Notes: a model not told the origin generated them from the sequence alone. Shown: positions 1-11,939, numbered from the stretch's first letter. The stretch: 64,000 bases of DNA from Typhlomys cinereus (GCA_023101885.1 JALPQD010000075.1:4096630-4160629), one strand, 5' to 3'. Translations and numbers: made by a program.

Positions 1-3000
1 TTTCAGATTTTCCAAGATCCCCTCTTGACCCAGCCTGACTTAATTATTGCTGATCCCACTCTGGTACCTATCAGGATTGCCAAGTAGACGTCCTGGTCAC
101 CGAACCCTGCACAATGAAACTTAATAACATGTTAAGGGCTGATCTAAAGCTACTTTAAAAAAGAGCAATCTAAGTAGGTTTTGTATTGTCCCTTAAATTT
201 TAAACACTTTAGAAATGTTAAAAAAAAAAAACCCTCAGATCCAGAAGTTTTAGCTAAATAACACTTTAGCAATATTTGTCAGCTACAATACTGTAAGGAC
301 TTGTAAACATATCACTAATATTCTTATCCAGGAGCTAGAAGCATTGGAACATACTTTGCAATGAAAATGGCAGAAGTGTCTGAAGTGCCACAGTCCAGGT
401 AATACCTTTCTTCTCCTTAACAGAGGGGATGACCACTGGGAACAGATGCAAAACCCTGAAAATAGGGATGTTGTATTCTCTGAGGTGGCTATGTTTCTAG
501 ATGCTAGTTCCCAGACAGAAATTGAGCTGAAATTTGAACTCTTCTTTGTTCTTGGAGATATAAAATTCTACATTCTTTGAATAATTAAATAAAATAGCAG
601 CAGAGAGTATTTCTTGTTCATTATGAATTAAGCTAGATTTGTGTCCAAAAGGAAAAACATTATGTCCACCTATAAAATTATTTTGAGTGAAAATATATTG
701 TTTTCTTCTTACTCTCTTTACAAAAGAACTGCTGTGTCTTCATTCATTTATGATCCATAGAAACTTACAACACCCTTGTTCTTTTATTTTTAACACATTC
801 ATTAAAGAATTGTATCGAATTGTTTAGCTATCAGTGGCTCAAGAGCCATGTGTTTCCTTTCCATTGGGCACTTTGAATTACTGAGAGATTTCAGAGGAGG
901 AAACAGGATTTCCATACAGGGTTCCTATGGTTTTCATTGTCTGTTAAACAAGTGAAACAAGAATGGCTTGCTTTCATTTATTACTTCCTGTAAGAAGGAT
1001 TTGGTTATAAAAGACAATGAACAGGAAGCTGGTACACTACAATACTGACTCCTGTATTTTAGTTTACATAGTTGGAACCATGAAAGAACTTTATCTATTT
1101 ATTGCCAGCTTGAAAAAACAGACAAAGGAATTGCCAAATTTGGAAAACTTTCAGCATGTGAACATAGTGAAGTAAGGATATAATCTTCTTTGCCTCACTT
1201 TGCCTAGTCGCTGTTTACAGTGCTGTCTCAAGCTTTGTATCATTCAAAGATGAGACCCTTTTTACTCTTGGATACTTCTGAGTATCGAGCATACTTCATA
1301 CCATGTTTTACTGTGTATTCAGAGGGATTACACGTGGACATATTTTAGCTGTATTTTATCTTCAAAGTGGGGTAAAAGACGCATTGCAGTAATGTGGCCA
1401 ATTATGGCAGAATGATACCAGAATTTATTAATAGTCTGAAGGGCTATCATCAAGCCACACTGCTGCTCAGAAGGGATATGGAAAATCCATTAGAATGTCA
1501 AAAAGCGTATATCGCAGAAGCAATATTTACAAGCAGAGCACAGTTCTGAATAGTCAATTACATAACAGGCAGCCTTGATGTCTGCTGCAGGAAAATGCAG
1601 CATGATTTGACTTTCATCAACCTCGGTGTTGGAAATAAAATTCCTGGCATTTTAGCAATTGTGAAAATGATAACATTAGAGAAAATGTAAAAGCATTAAG
1701 CACATCGCAATGCAGAGAATACTGAAGAATCTCAGAGGTTCAATTTTAGCAAGGAAAGAAGTGATACATTATAGTTATGAATAAAGTTCTCACTGAGAGA
1801 TATTATTCAAAATGCATTAAACATTTTTTTAAATATTTCCAGATAAAATTGACCTTGACCCATCTCCTTGATATACCACCTGCCTGACAAATATTGGGTT
1901 ACAGATATGTCATTATGACACTAGATTTGCAATTAAAATTATTTACTTCCCAGGGAGTACAACGAAATGGAGGACATCATGACAAAATGATCTTGAAGTA
2001 CAAGCAGGGCAGTTTAGAAGTAACCCTTCTACATTCATTATTTGTTATTGGACATTTTCAAGCCCAAATTAGATCATGGCTTAATGCCATTGGAGAAGAA
2101 AACTTCCTAATCATTTTCTCTCTTCATTTTAGTTTAGTTTTAAATCATAACAAAAACCTGCAAATAGTCATTCCAAACGCAGATAAGTATCCTATAATGC
2201 AGTAACTGTTTCTCTAACTAAATACTCAGGAGAAAGCCATGCATATGTGCAAGACGGAATGTTTGTTCATTTAGAAATAAGCAAATTATTTTTCTCATCA
2301 AATGGATAATATTCAACTGTTAAAATAAGAATATTGGAACCTATTTCTGTAATGCCTTTCTATCATCTGTCTCCTCAGAGAGATGATTATGTCAGAATGT
2401 TGAAGAAGTTAAAGGAATGGGTTAGTCAGTATAAATGATAAATTCAATGTAATTTATGACTCTAATGCTAAGCTTTGTTTCATATCCATGAATAAACATT
2501 TTATTATAAAAATATAACACGAACAATCAAAGGGTAGGGAGCAAGGGAAGAAGAGAGGCAGTGAGGAAGGGAGAAAGGAGAATAAAGAAAAGGAAAGACA
2601 GAGGAAGGGAAGTTGTCAATGTGCCAACAAAGGCCTTACAGGTCAAGATCTAATGCAAACACAAAAACAACAATGGCAGAATCAAAGGAAAACAGTATCA
2701 GAACTGTTTGCTTTGTTAGAAGACACTAGGTCAATTTTTAATGTGCAAATCACTATTCATTAGGCTAATACTAAGTTCAGTTAGTCTGATTAGAAATAAA
2801 CAGAAATATTTCTATCACAACTCAACACCTCTAGACAACCAATGGAGTGCTCATAGTCTTTTTAATTCTACAGTATCTTGAATCCCTAGGCAATAGGATT
2901 TGTTTTTACTTTGAGGAGTAATACTAAATTCCTCTGCAAACTCAAGTGGGAGTTGCTGGAAAAACTTGTCCAAGTTAGAACCAAGATGGAATAAATGTAC

Positions 3001-3170
3001 ACTTTTCTGTGAAAGTATTTGCTAGGGCAAATTCTATTTCACTTATAGCTTATATTTTTAATTAGGTGGTATTTTTCTCTGAGAAGAAATAATACAGAAA
3101 GCAACTAGATAATATTTGGAAAATCAAGATATGTTTTAACCTTTTACATGAAAACTTCAATTTTCTGATA
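1..3170. other. Unassigned AT-rich DNA
   Basis: No gene, exon or confidently named repeat is visible. The longest open frame (103 codons, 1894-2205, +) has no recognisable domain or sequence bias and is likely chance. A purine-rich stretch of about 80 bases at 2532-2610 (G/A only, apart from a few bases) is the only compositional oddity. The region may contain very old repeats that I cannot recognise by eye. Confidence 0.5.
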
Positions 3171-3174
3171 AACA

Positions 3175-3246
3175 CTATATATATATATATGATATATATT
3201 TAGAGTATATATGTATTTAGAATATATATATATATATTCTAAATAC
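3175..3246. repeat. AT microsatellite with perfect palindrome
   Basis: Alternating TA runs surround a perfect 34-bp palindrome at 3213-3246. Each arm starts GTATTTAGAATA and the two meet in the TA run with no spacer. Such a sequence can extrude as a cruciform. No transposon termini or target duplication were seen around it. Confidence 0.85.
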
Positions 3247-4431
3247 TGAGTAAAAGTTCTACATTTAAACAGATATTTAAGTGTGACATATAAAAATATA
3301 AATGAAGTATTTAGGCATCTCAGCCTCTGATTATTTTAACCAAGTCAATCCAGTATCCTAAGATTATTTTACTTTCATTATATTATCACTATTATTTTCC
3401 ATACAGCATATGGGTTCATCCTAGTGACTTTGAGTATTATATATCACACCTAGTGATGTACTCAGCACTAACCTGTCACTGGAACTTAAAAGTCCCAGCA
3501 GAAAGTCCCAGTATGCTCTTAGATACATAACTTTTGTATGTTCATTTGCTTTGTTTTGTTTTCTTTGCAGCCATCTGGGGCTAAATGTGACTTGATTGAT
3601 TTGTTTATACAATTAATCACAATCTCTTTTCTGCCTGAGGCACTGTCAGTCTAGTTAAATGTCATATGAAACTGCTGGTCATTACCTGATATTGCCATAT
3701 TCAGGGACGCATCTGTAACATACTGAATTAATCTGCCTATATTCCCCAACTCATTTCTTTTATTTCTTTAATGGGTAATTTCATTTTATTGTTTTTCTTT
3801 GTTGGTTAAAATAAAAAATAATGGATGGATTTAATCACGTCATCTGCATACATAAACATCATTATAAATTATTCTTTCTTCTCTCCATGCTTCTCTCCAC
3901 CTTCAGTTGGTTTACTTCTCTCACACTTACTCTTCCTTTCTTCTTTCCTATTATTTGTACCCCATTATCTTATCTATTTCCTGCCTTCTTCAAATCTTCC
4001 ACCATATACATGAGTCTCTTCTATTTTTTGACCTTTAAAGATACACATAAACACACATACACACCTAAACTTTATTCCCTTCCTCTGTCTTTCCTTTTCT
4101 TTACTCTCCTTTCTCCCTTCCTCACAGCCTCTCTTCTTCCCTTGCTCCCTACCCTTTGATTGTTCGCACTATATTTATATAATAAACACATAAGGGAAAC
4201 AGAAACACTTGTATCTATCTTCTTTAGTCTGGATTATTCCAACTTTGTATAATGCTTTCTTTTGAAGTTATTCCTACAATGACCATGATTTCAGTTTTCT
4301 TTTCAACTGCATGAAACACATTGTGTGTCTAATATGTTTTCTTAATTCATTCATCTGCTGATAGAAATCAATGATGTATCGTTTCCTGACTGTTGTGAAA
4401 TAGTATGCAACTATAAACATGGATGTGAAAG

Positions 4432-4962
4432 TGTGGGACTTTAAGATAGGCTCCCCTTTCCCCCAGCACCTAATGTGGGACCTTAAGATAAGCTTCCCTT
4501 CCCCCAGCACCTAGTTCTCCACCGCGCGCATTCTAAAACTTCCCGCCGGCGCCAGCCCAAAGGCGCCAACCTTGTTTACCCGATCTCGACCGGACATGCC
4601 GTTCCGCACTCCACCCTGGGTGGTACGGGAACTGCCCAGAGACACCGCTATCAGCAAAAGAACATTTGGTGGTCAACTTTATCACCCCATAACTCAACTG
4701 CCCAGAGACACCGCTATCAGCAAAAGGATATTTGGTGGTTAACTTTATTGTGTGCCGTGTTCCCATAGAGTTTGCTGTGACTGCTTTCATTATAAAAACC
4801 CTACCCCGATCTCAGTCCGGGCCGCTCCTTCCTTGCTTGCAAGAGGGACGATCCTGGCGTGCCAGAATAAAACTTGCCTTTTGCCTCTTGCAGCAACCTC
4901 TCGGTCCTCGTGGTTCTTCTCAGGGTCAGGGTGGGTGATAAACAGGGACTTCGGTTCCAACA
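4432..4962 (+). mobile_element. Gammaretrovirus-like solo LTR with 4-bp TSD
   Basis: The 531-bp unit starts TGTGGGAC and ends TTCCAACA. It is flanked by AAAG on both sides (4428-4431 and 4963-4966), and a 4-bp duplication is typical of gammaretroviral integration. U3 holds two 53-bp direct repeats (4630-4682 and 4696-4748, period 66), placed like a retroviral enhancer. A TATA-like TATAAAAA lies near 4791 and AATAAA near 4866, a spacing consistent with a gamma-type R region. Base composition is GC-rich against an AT-rich background. No internal sequence, primer site or second LTR is present, so this is a solo LTR left by recombination. It sits inside an old antisense L1. Confidence 0.85.
4630..4748 (+). 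promoter_or_regulatory. U3 enhancer-type direct repeats of the solo LTR
   Basis: Two 53-bp copies (4630-4682 and 4696-4748) are separated by a 13-bp spacer and differ at only a few bases. Each contains CAGAGACACCGCTATCAGC. Their position upstream of the TATA-like box at about 4791 is that of the tandem enhancers of gammaretroviral LTRs. Activity is inferred, not shown. Confidence 0.6.
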
Positions 4963-5515
4963 AAAGTAGTTCTGTCGTATGACTACTTAAAATCCTTTGG
5001 ACATTTGTTCAGGAATGTTATAGTGTCTGCATATAGCAGTTGTTATTTTTTAAGTTTTTGTTTGACTGTTTTTTAAGAAACCTCAATATCGATCTCTTCA
5101 ATGGCTATACAAATTTACATTCCCATGAACACTGAATAAGTATTCTTCTATTCCCCTATCTCCACATTTTTTGTCATTTGTTTCTTTGATGATAACCATT
5201 CTGGCTGTAGTGACAGAATCTCAAGGCAAATTTAATTTGCATTTCCACAATGGCAAAAGACAGTAATGGCAAAGCTGCTGAAATGTAGTTTGTGTTTATT
5301 GTTCATTGTATTTCCTTCTTGAAAGCTCTGTATCTAGTTCATTAACACATTTATTGGTTGTATTGCTTTATTTTCTGTTAGTAGTTCATTAAATATCTTG
5401 GATAGAATCCCTAGCCTGTGTAGATAGAAAAGAATTTTTTCTCATTCTGTAGCTTACCTTTTTGTCCTAATGATTGTTTCCTTTGCAGTGTAGAAGACTC
5501 CCCTCTCTGAAACTA

Positions 5516-7070
5516 TAGAGGAAAAATTCAGAAACTACTTGATTTTGCATTTCATACCTCCATAATCAGTATTGTACTCTGCCAAGTTTTGTTGCTACCT
5601 TGAGATGAAGTCTGGTCACTTTGGATTATAGCTGTAGCAGCTTTTGTGGGCTCAGACTGGTGGAAAAAATTCCCTAGTTTCTTCCCAGGACCAGAAAATC
5701 CCTTAATTACCCTTCTCTCACAAGCTGGAGTCTTTGGTAGGCTAGATCTTGGCCTCGAGAGACCCTTTCCTACTACTGTTCCATTCATTGTAAAAAAGAG
5801 GGTTTCCATAGTCAGTGATAGTCAGATTTAGACTTCACCATTTTTGGATTGCTTCCTTTCCATAGATAACAAGGAATGCTATTTTTTCCTTATAGAAGCC
5901 AGAGGAAACCGTGTCATGACTCTGAATGGAGTCAGTGAATTTAGTGGGGTTACTTACAGAATAACGACTGAGGGACTACTTACAGGGGCACAGATGACTC
6001 AGAGATAACAACTATACCACCATAACACTTAATATTTTCAAACAGATGCCTAGAAGGTAGGACTCTTGCCCCTCCTAAGAAGGATGCTCTAAATTAAGTC
6101 AGAATTTCTTGCAAACTTTTAGGAGATTATTTTGATTGCTTTGGTTAATGTGGGAAGACTCTTCTGCTATGACTAACATGATTTCCTGGACTGTATAAGA
6201 AAGTGAACTGAGCACTGAGCAGCTGGTAAACAGATGGCCAAGCAAGCATGTATGTGTCGGGTTTCTTCCCTCTGCTTTTGCTATTGGATGTATCTTAGCA
6301 GTTCCTTTGACTCTTGCGCTTGATACTGTGACCCTCCTGCTGTAATAGACCGTAACCTGACTTTGTGAGCTGCAATGAACAATCCTTCCTCCCCAGGTGT
6401 GATTTTGCAGGGTGTTTGTCTTTGCAACCCAAGACAATAATGACTTATGCAAACTACATTTCAGGAGCTTTGTACACCATATGCAATCTGTAAGATAAAA
6501 GCCCAAATATGCCATTCCGTGGACAAGAATGAAAAATGTTTGTTGGTTATTACGTGGTGTCATGAACTAATTCTTGAAAGGAGAAAAAGCAATGTCTGAG
6601 AGTGATGTGGAATTTTTGCAGTTCTTGGGCTTGAGGGCAGAGTGAAAGACGGAGGGAAAGGAGTTATCAGCTTCTGTCTTGAAGAGATATATTTCTAAGG
6701 ATTATGTAAGCACAGTTTTTTTAAACATTGGCTGGCCATTGAGGGGGAACAATGGCCAGCAAACAGAGTTTCTGTTCTGAATATGGAGGTTGCAAGAAAG
6801 AGGGTCTACTACAACCATCTCTACCAGTTTTCTTTACCTGACAATTGTTTCTTGCTTCTATAACTTTAGAGAGGGAGCCTAGAGAATCCTGTAGCTTTCT
6901 GAGCTTCCTGAGTTTTCCTTAGCTCCTTGAACCATATGAACCTGCTTCCTCCCTCATGGGATGGAGTGCTTCAATTTAGAGAAAATTCAAGTACCTGTCA
7001 TCACAGGCACTTGAATAAGTAACTTAAGAAAGCTCCTTTTGCTAAAGCAAAGGATGAATAGCAGAAAAAA
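5516..7070. other. Unassigned DNA, possible degenerate LTR-like piece
   Basis: No gene is recognisable. The 154-codon minus frame at 6099-6563 lacks any domain, and its plus strand around 6290-6440 faintly resembles the 3' part of rodent LTR repeats. A weak candidate frame at 5552-5809 (-) is also unremarkable. I see no exon-like splice context. Confidence 0.4.
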
Positions 7071-7074
7071 ATTA

Positions 7075-7146
7075 TACATACATACACATACATATATATG
7101 TATATACACACACATATACATATGTATATACAATATATATATATAC
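7075..7146. repeat. (CATA)n/(TA)n microsatellite
   Basis: CATACATACACATACATATATATG-type repeats grade into pure TA. Low complexity; not part of a recognised element. Confidence 0.85.
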
Positions 7147-7930
7147 CTTGTTTTGTAAACTCCCTGAAACTTTACTATGCTATAATCTAGCCCAAACTAA
7201 CTGGATCAGAGCTGTCTCTTTTGACTGTACATATTTTACACTCTATGAATTTATAGCTTGCAGGGTAGGATTGAGATTAAAGAGCATTCCACTTTGAACA
7301 GTTCTTCCTCCAGTGTTTCTTATCACGGTTATTCAGCCAAAAAACATGTGCTATTGGCTTTCAAACTAAAAGCCAAAGATCTTTATTAAATCTTCCTATT
7401 TCTTACTATCAATAGGCAAATATTTTGTTTTTACTGTGTTTGTATATTCCTGGTTTCCATTCCAGTGTACTAGTTCAAAAATCTCTCATATGTGATTTCA
7501 TAAAAGAAATCATAACTGATTACCCACATTTTCTCTCCTTTTTACCAAGCTTCCACACCACAGTCACTCTTTTCATTGTTTTTAAATACAGATTTGCTTG
7601 AAAAAAATATCTGCAGTAAGACCCATTAATATTTTTCCTTTCTTCTAGTATAAACTTCATATTTTTCACTAAGTTCATTTAAGTTTTACATGGTTGTATC
7701 TTTTGTTTATTTTTTAAATTCTCACTCCAAAGTGCTGTCACTCTGTTATTAGACCATGCCACCCTCATTCCCACCTCTGACCTGGTGTGGATTCCTAGGC
7801 AATGCCTCTTGTCCAGCACAACACTTCACCAACAATACAACAATGCTACTCCCATCTCCCTCTTGCTGCTCCCACCTACTATCTTTCATGCTCTCCTGCT
7901 TTGTTCAGCTCAATACTGTAGTTCTTACTC
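7147..7930. other. Unassigned DNA
   Basis: AT-rich with no identifiable element or gene. The frame that starts at 7756 runs into the LTR-type repeat from 7934 and is not credible as a gene. Confidence 0.4.
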
Positions 7931-7933
7931 TGC

Positions 7934-8550
7934 TAGTTGCTGATGAAATCATGACAAAACTTCTGAAGGGAACAAGGGACTTATTTTCTCTTACGATAGT
8001 CTGGTTACTGTTCTTTGTCCAGCTTGGCAGGAGACCCCACACCCAAACTGTTGTAGCCAAGATTAAAAAAAAAAATAACAGACTGTTAAGTTAGACAGGA
8101 AAATATCAGGGGACTGCTTCATTCACATTCCCCCACCTAACTGCAATTCTGGGAAAAACAATTAGGATTGGGTCTCCCTGAAACATTCCTATGATCGGTT
8201 TAATCAAATGGTTTAATTAAACACTCGACATTAGGAAAATCCCACTTATGCATAATTTCTAAAATCAGACTTCTGTGAAAAATTGCTTGCTTCCTGTTTC
8301 TTGCTTAACATGTGGTCTCTGCCTTTAGAAATCCCATACACCAAGTTCTCAGAGCCACACACTGAGCTCCTGACTCTGGTGTGTGGTTGCTGATCAGCTT
8401 CAATAAAGCTTCTCCATTTGATAAAATTTCTGGTGTTAGTGTGGTTAAGTCCTGAGCAGCCCAGACCTATAACATACCAAGGGCCAAGGGAACTGGCTGT
8501 AGCATATCAACATAATGAATGAAAGAGGGACAATCCTTATCTGCTAGATA
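7934..8550 (-). repeat. Partial ERVL-like LTR (family A), split by an IAP-like LTR
   Basis: 7934-8048 and 8475-8550 are the two sides of one family-A LTR. They match the better-preserved copies at 8569-8961 and 21713-22118, for example in AACAAGGGA..TTATTTTCTCTTA and CCAAGGGAACTGGCT. The 8049-8474 LTR interrupts it. AATAAA read on the minus strand lies near the left end, so the LTR points left. Confidence 0.7.
8049..8474 (+). mobile_element. IAP/ERVK-like solo LTR
   Basis: This roughly 426-bp insert runs from TGTTGTAGCC to CTATAACA. The AATAAAGCTT polyA region at about 8402 and the ATAACA terminus resemble rodent IAP-type class II LTRs. It interrupts a family-A LTR whose two halves align with uninterrupted copies elsewhere in the window. 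A clean 6-bp target duplication is not visible: the flanks are CCAAAC and TACCAA, both close to ACCAA. The exact ends are therefore uncertain by a few bases. No internal retroviral sequence is attached. Confidence 0.65.
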
Positions 8551-9081
8551 TTGCAGTTATTTTGCATGGCTGCTGATAACGTCATGACAAAACTGCTTAA
8601 GGTAACAAGGGGTTTCTTCTCTTATGACAGTCCAGTTACAGTTCTTAGTTCAGGTTGGCAGGAGAGCATGCACCAGCAACAGGGTGGAGGAAACTGGCCT
8701 CACCATATCTACATAATGGCTGAGAGAAGGACTCCATTCTTGCTAGACCAAAATATATACAACTTGCCAACTTCCTCAATCAGTTCTCTGAATTTTATAC
8801 ACCTCTTTAGGGCCTAGTTCTACTTACCATGGGTTGGGTCTTCCCCTTCAACTAGAAAAATCTGCAGGTTTGCTGTACATTTAACTCAACTAATTATCTA
8901 CTTAGGTGCCCAGAGCTTGACCCCTCAGCCATCAAGTTTTCATGTGTATCTAACTATGACACTCCACCCCTTATCAACTTGATAGAAGAACATATCACTT
9001 TTAATCTGTAACCTTCACCTTGTCCCCAAAGATGCTACTTTACCTTATAATATAAATATATTTAATTTTACTGGTTCTGAA

Positions 9082-9130
9082 TCTCTAAAAGTTTTTTTTT
9101 AATTTTTTTATTATCATTTACTCAATAGTG

Positions 9131-9174
<44 letters not shown>

Positions 9175-9393
9175 ACCACAGACGAATTCAGGAACCACCA
9201 TGGACGCCTCCAACTTCGCCTTGTTTACTCTGCCCCGGGATTCATAGGCTCCGCCCTACCAGGACCAGAAACGCAGGCCGCCCCTGCTTCCGCCTGGTGT
9301 CTATACATGGGGTCTAGGATCCAAACTCAGGACCTTCCGACTGCAAGGCAGAGGCTTAACCCCTAAGCAACTTCTCCAGCCTCTCTAAAAGTT
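9082..9393 (-). mobile_element. Young tRNA-headed SINE (S1), antisense, with TSD
   Basis: A SINE body at 9094-9381 is flanked by the 12-bp direct repeat TCTCTAAAAGTT (9082-9093 and 9382-9393). On the plus strand it reads T-rich tail, a (GT)n run at 9130-9171, the body, then the tRNA-like head ending CTCCAGCC. It matches S2-S4 closely. It interrupts the interior of ERVL-like unit 1, so it is younger than that element. Confidence 0.9.
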
Positions 9394-9858
9394 CTTAAAG
9401 ATAAATTTTAAAATGTTCTCTCATTAAAACTTCAGTTCTAACATTTTAAAAGTTCAAAGTTTCTTAACTGCAAAAGTCCATTAAATCAAAATAAGTTAAA
9501 TACTTTAGCACAGATAAAACATCAGAACAGAAGCATCATGACAAAAACACATCAAATAAGAATCAAGTCCAGCAAATTAAATACTACATCCGGTACTTCG
9601 GTGACCATCTTCTGCTGCTCATCTCATAGTCACAGTGGCTCAAAGATTCTCGGCAATTCCAGTCCCTCTTTGCAGCTCAAAGTTGCCCAAGCAGAGTTCC
9701 TCTGGAGCAGCTTGAATCTCCACTGGCATACACCCCATAGTTCTGGCACCTGCAGAAGCACTTTGGGTTCACCTCTATAGCTAAAAGCTTCACTATCCCT
9801 TGCTGGAACTCCGAGCCTGCCACTTGGTTCCAAGCTTCTCCCACTCTCTGTAAACCCC

Positions 9859-10230
9859 TTAATTGTGTATCAAAACTCCTGGGTAATGCTTACAAACTGC
9901 ACAATGAGGTTGAAATGCAGCTTGGTCCACTGCAGCCGTAGCTGTAACAACTTTTGCATGCTGACTCTGGAAAAGCCCCTTTCTAGGCAGTGAAAGCCTC
10001 TGAAGGGCAAGAAACAGCTTCAGGTTGGGCTTTTGGACCCTGAAAGAATCCAGTTTTCCAAACCACAGAATCACCATATGGTAGTGTTCATGTCTTCCAC
10101 TGCCCCAGTGCAAATCACTAAGTTTTCCTTCACTGATAATCACTTCTCCAACATCAACAGCTACTCTGCTGCCTGCCCTTTCCACATCCAAAGCTTCACA
10201 GTCATCAACACAGATCTTCTCTATCAGCAA
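9859..10230 (-). pseudogene. Unknown open frame in the ERVL-like interior (sense strand)
   Basis: This 123-codon frame lies in the sense orientation of the ERVL-like element and occupies the first half of its interior after the primer-site-like motif. I recognise no domain, signal peptide or membrane segment. The homologous stretch of unit 2 (about 22640-22990) is roughly 80 percent identical at the DNA level by eye but is broken by stops in this frame. It may be a decayed coding region of a MaLR-type internal sequence, or chance openness. A shorter frame in the same direction (9630-9833) follows it. Confidence 0.3.
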
Positions 10231-10945
10231 ACCAGTCTATCATTTTTAAATTCAAAGTCCTTGTTCCTTTCATCACATACTGGACCCAAACAATCCTTGA
10301 CTCTATCAGCACCACTATTTTCCAAATGACCCACTAGCACACAATCTCAATGTCTTCAAACATTGTCATATTCCTCCAAAAAAGTGGTTCAAAATCCACA
10401 GTGTAGATAGCCAGACTTATCCGTAATAATTTATCTGGTACCAAGTTCTCTTCATTGGAATGGTTGCTGATAAAATCAAAGGGCTTAAGGGAACAAGGGA
10501 TTTATTCTCTTATGATAGTCCAATTCAGCAGGAGAGCATGCATCAGCAACAGGACCAAGGAAACTGGCTTCACCATATCGACCTAATGGCTGAGAGATGG
10601 GCAATCCTTATTTGACACACCAGCATATCTGGCCAAGTATACATAACAATGCCAATTTCTTCAACCAGTTCTCTGTATTTTATTCACATGTCCAGGGTTT
10701 AGTTCCACCCACTGTGGGTTGGACCTTCCGCTTCAACTAGACAATCTGCAGGTTCGCTCTAGGCTTAACTCAACCACTAATCACTTACAAATGTGCCCAG
10801 AGCGCAAACCCTCAATCATCAGGTTGACATGTATATCTAACTATGACATCAGACCAACAGAAGCATGCCAACTTTCTTTTTTTTTTTAACATTTTTTATT
10901 ATTATTTCCGCTCATACAAACTTAATAGGTAGACCAGTTCCCTAC

Positions 10946-11010
10946 CCCCCTCCTCCTCCCCCCGAACCCCCCGCTCCCCCTCCCTCCCTCCCCATCTCCC
11001 AGTGCCTCCC
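10946..11010 (-). repeat. G-rich tract in L1 3' UTR
   Basis: The plus strand is almost pure C/T with many runs of three or more C, and the minus (sense) strand has multiple G-runs able to form a G-quadruplex. Such tracts are a known feature of mammalian L1 3' UTRs. The same tract is present in the copies at 30655-30740 and 50580-50650. Confidence 0.75.
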
Positions 11011-11939
11011 CCCAATTCCCAGAGAGTCCTTTATTGTGTATGCCTAACTCTCCTCTTGGTCCTCCTTTCCGATAACGTAAAAGGACCCAGTGGCATTTCC
11101 CTGAACCCTTACTCGTGTTCCCCTTAAGCATAGGAACACTACTGTGGCCATCAATCCCTTGCCTCTAAGGATCTTGGTGCCTTTAGCCGATGTTAGACTT
11201 TGTGAGGTCTATAGTGTGATGGACATGGCGCAGGGCATGCAAAGTCCTATTATGATTGCTTCAGCCCTATCTAGTGTGGAGACTCTTCAAATCATTGTTT
11301 CCCCCATCCTTTTGCTCTTACAATCTTACCGCCCCCTCTTCCGCAGATGTCCCTGAGCTTCAGGATGGGGGGAGATTAGGCTGGCTTAGTTCTATGTGGA
11401 TGATATAGAGTCTCTGAAGTTCTGGATTGTGGTTTGTTGATTTTCTTTTGCAGTTTTGCTGCTCCTGCAATGCCCTTCACTCCATCCTGATGGGCACTGT
11501 ATGTCACCCCCTGGTCAGAGACAAAAAACTGTTAAACTGGAGTCTTGTTATAATAGCACATTCAAGGGTAGATGTAATAAAAGCAGGAAACCTCGGTGAG
11601 GGAGGGATCAGTCACCCATTTGCAAAATGATCTCTTCTCATCTGCCAGACTATATGCCCTCCCCTTCTGGTGAGATCATACCCCCTCAGTTGTACATGAT
11701 CAGGAACGAACGTCTGTGAACTTAACCAGGTGTCACATTACTTACTTGCATTCCTTGGAGGTCGATTTTCTCTGCTGTAACATGGTCCCCTCTCTCCTTG
11801 TGTCTGGTGTGGCCCTCCATCCCCATCCCTCCTGTTCACAATCCTTGCAATTACCGTATTACATAGGTTTACCCTTGAGTGTCTCAATGTGGGCTGGGTG
11901 AGTTTGGTACTAGGAGCCACCTATTAGGGAGTACATATG

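Larger units (their letters stand above)
3800..5515 (-). repeat. Old L1 fragment (3' UTR and ORF2 end), antisense
   Basis: The plus strand reads as reverse-complement L1: T-rich DNA, then sequence matching the ORF2/3' UTR boundary around 4200-4430 and 4970-5230 (antisense of the conserved C-terminal ORF2 region), ending near 5515. It is strongly diverged with no intact frame, so it is an old copy. A solo LTR at 4432-4962 splits it; the halves on either side of that LTR are continuous with each other in L1 coordinates. Confidence 0.7.

Noticed and set aside
3821..4159. 112-codon hydrophobic plus-strand frame
   Set aside because: It lies in CT-rich antisense L1 3' UTR sequence; the hydrophobicity comes from T/C-rich codons.
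6099..6563. 154-codon minus-strand open frame
   Set aside because: No recognisable domain or sequence bias, and its plus strand partly resembles an LTR-type repeat; length is compatible with chance in this composition.
10922..11131. Short Gly/Arg-rich minus frame, repeated at 30622 and 50560
   Set aside because: It is the L1 3' UTR G-rich tract; the recurrence is due to repeat copies, not to a gene family.
11144..11356. 70-codon plus frame repeated almost identically at 50782-50994
   Set aside because: Antisense of the L1 3' UTR; its conservation reflects recent common origin of L1 copies a and c.
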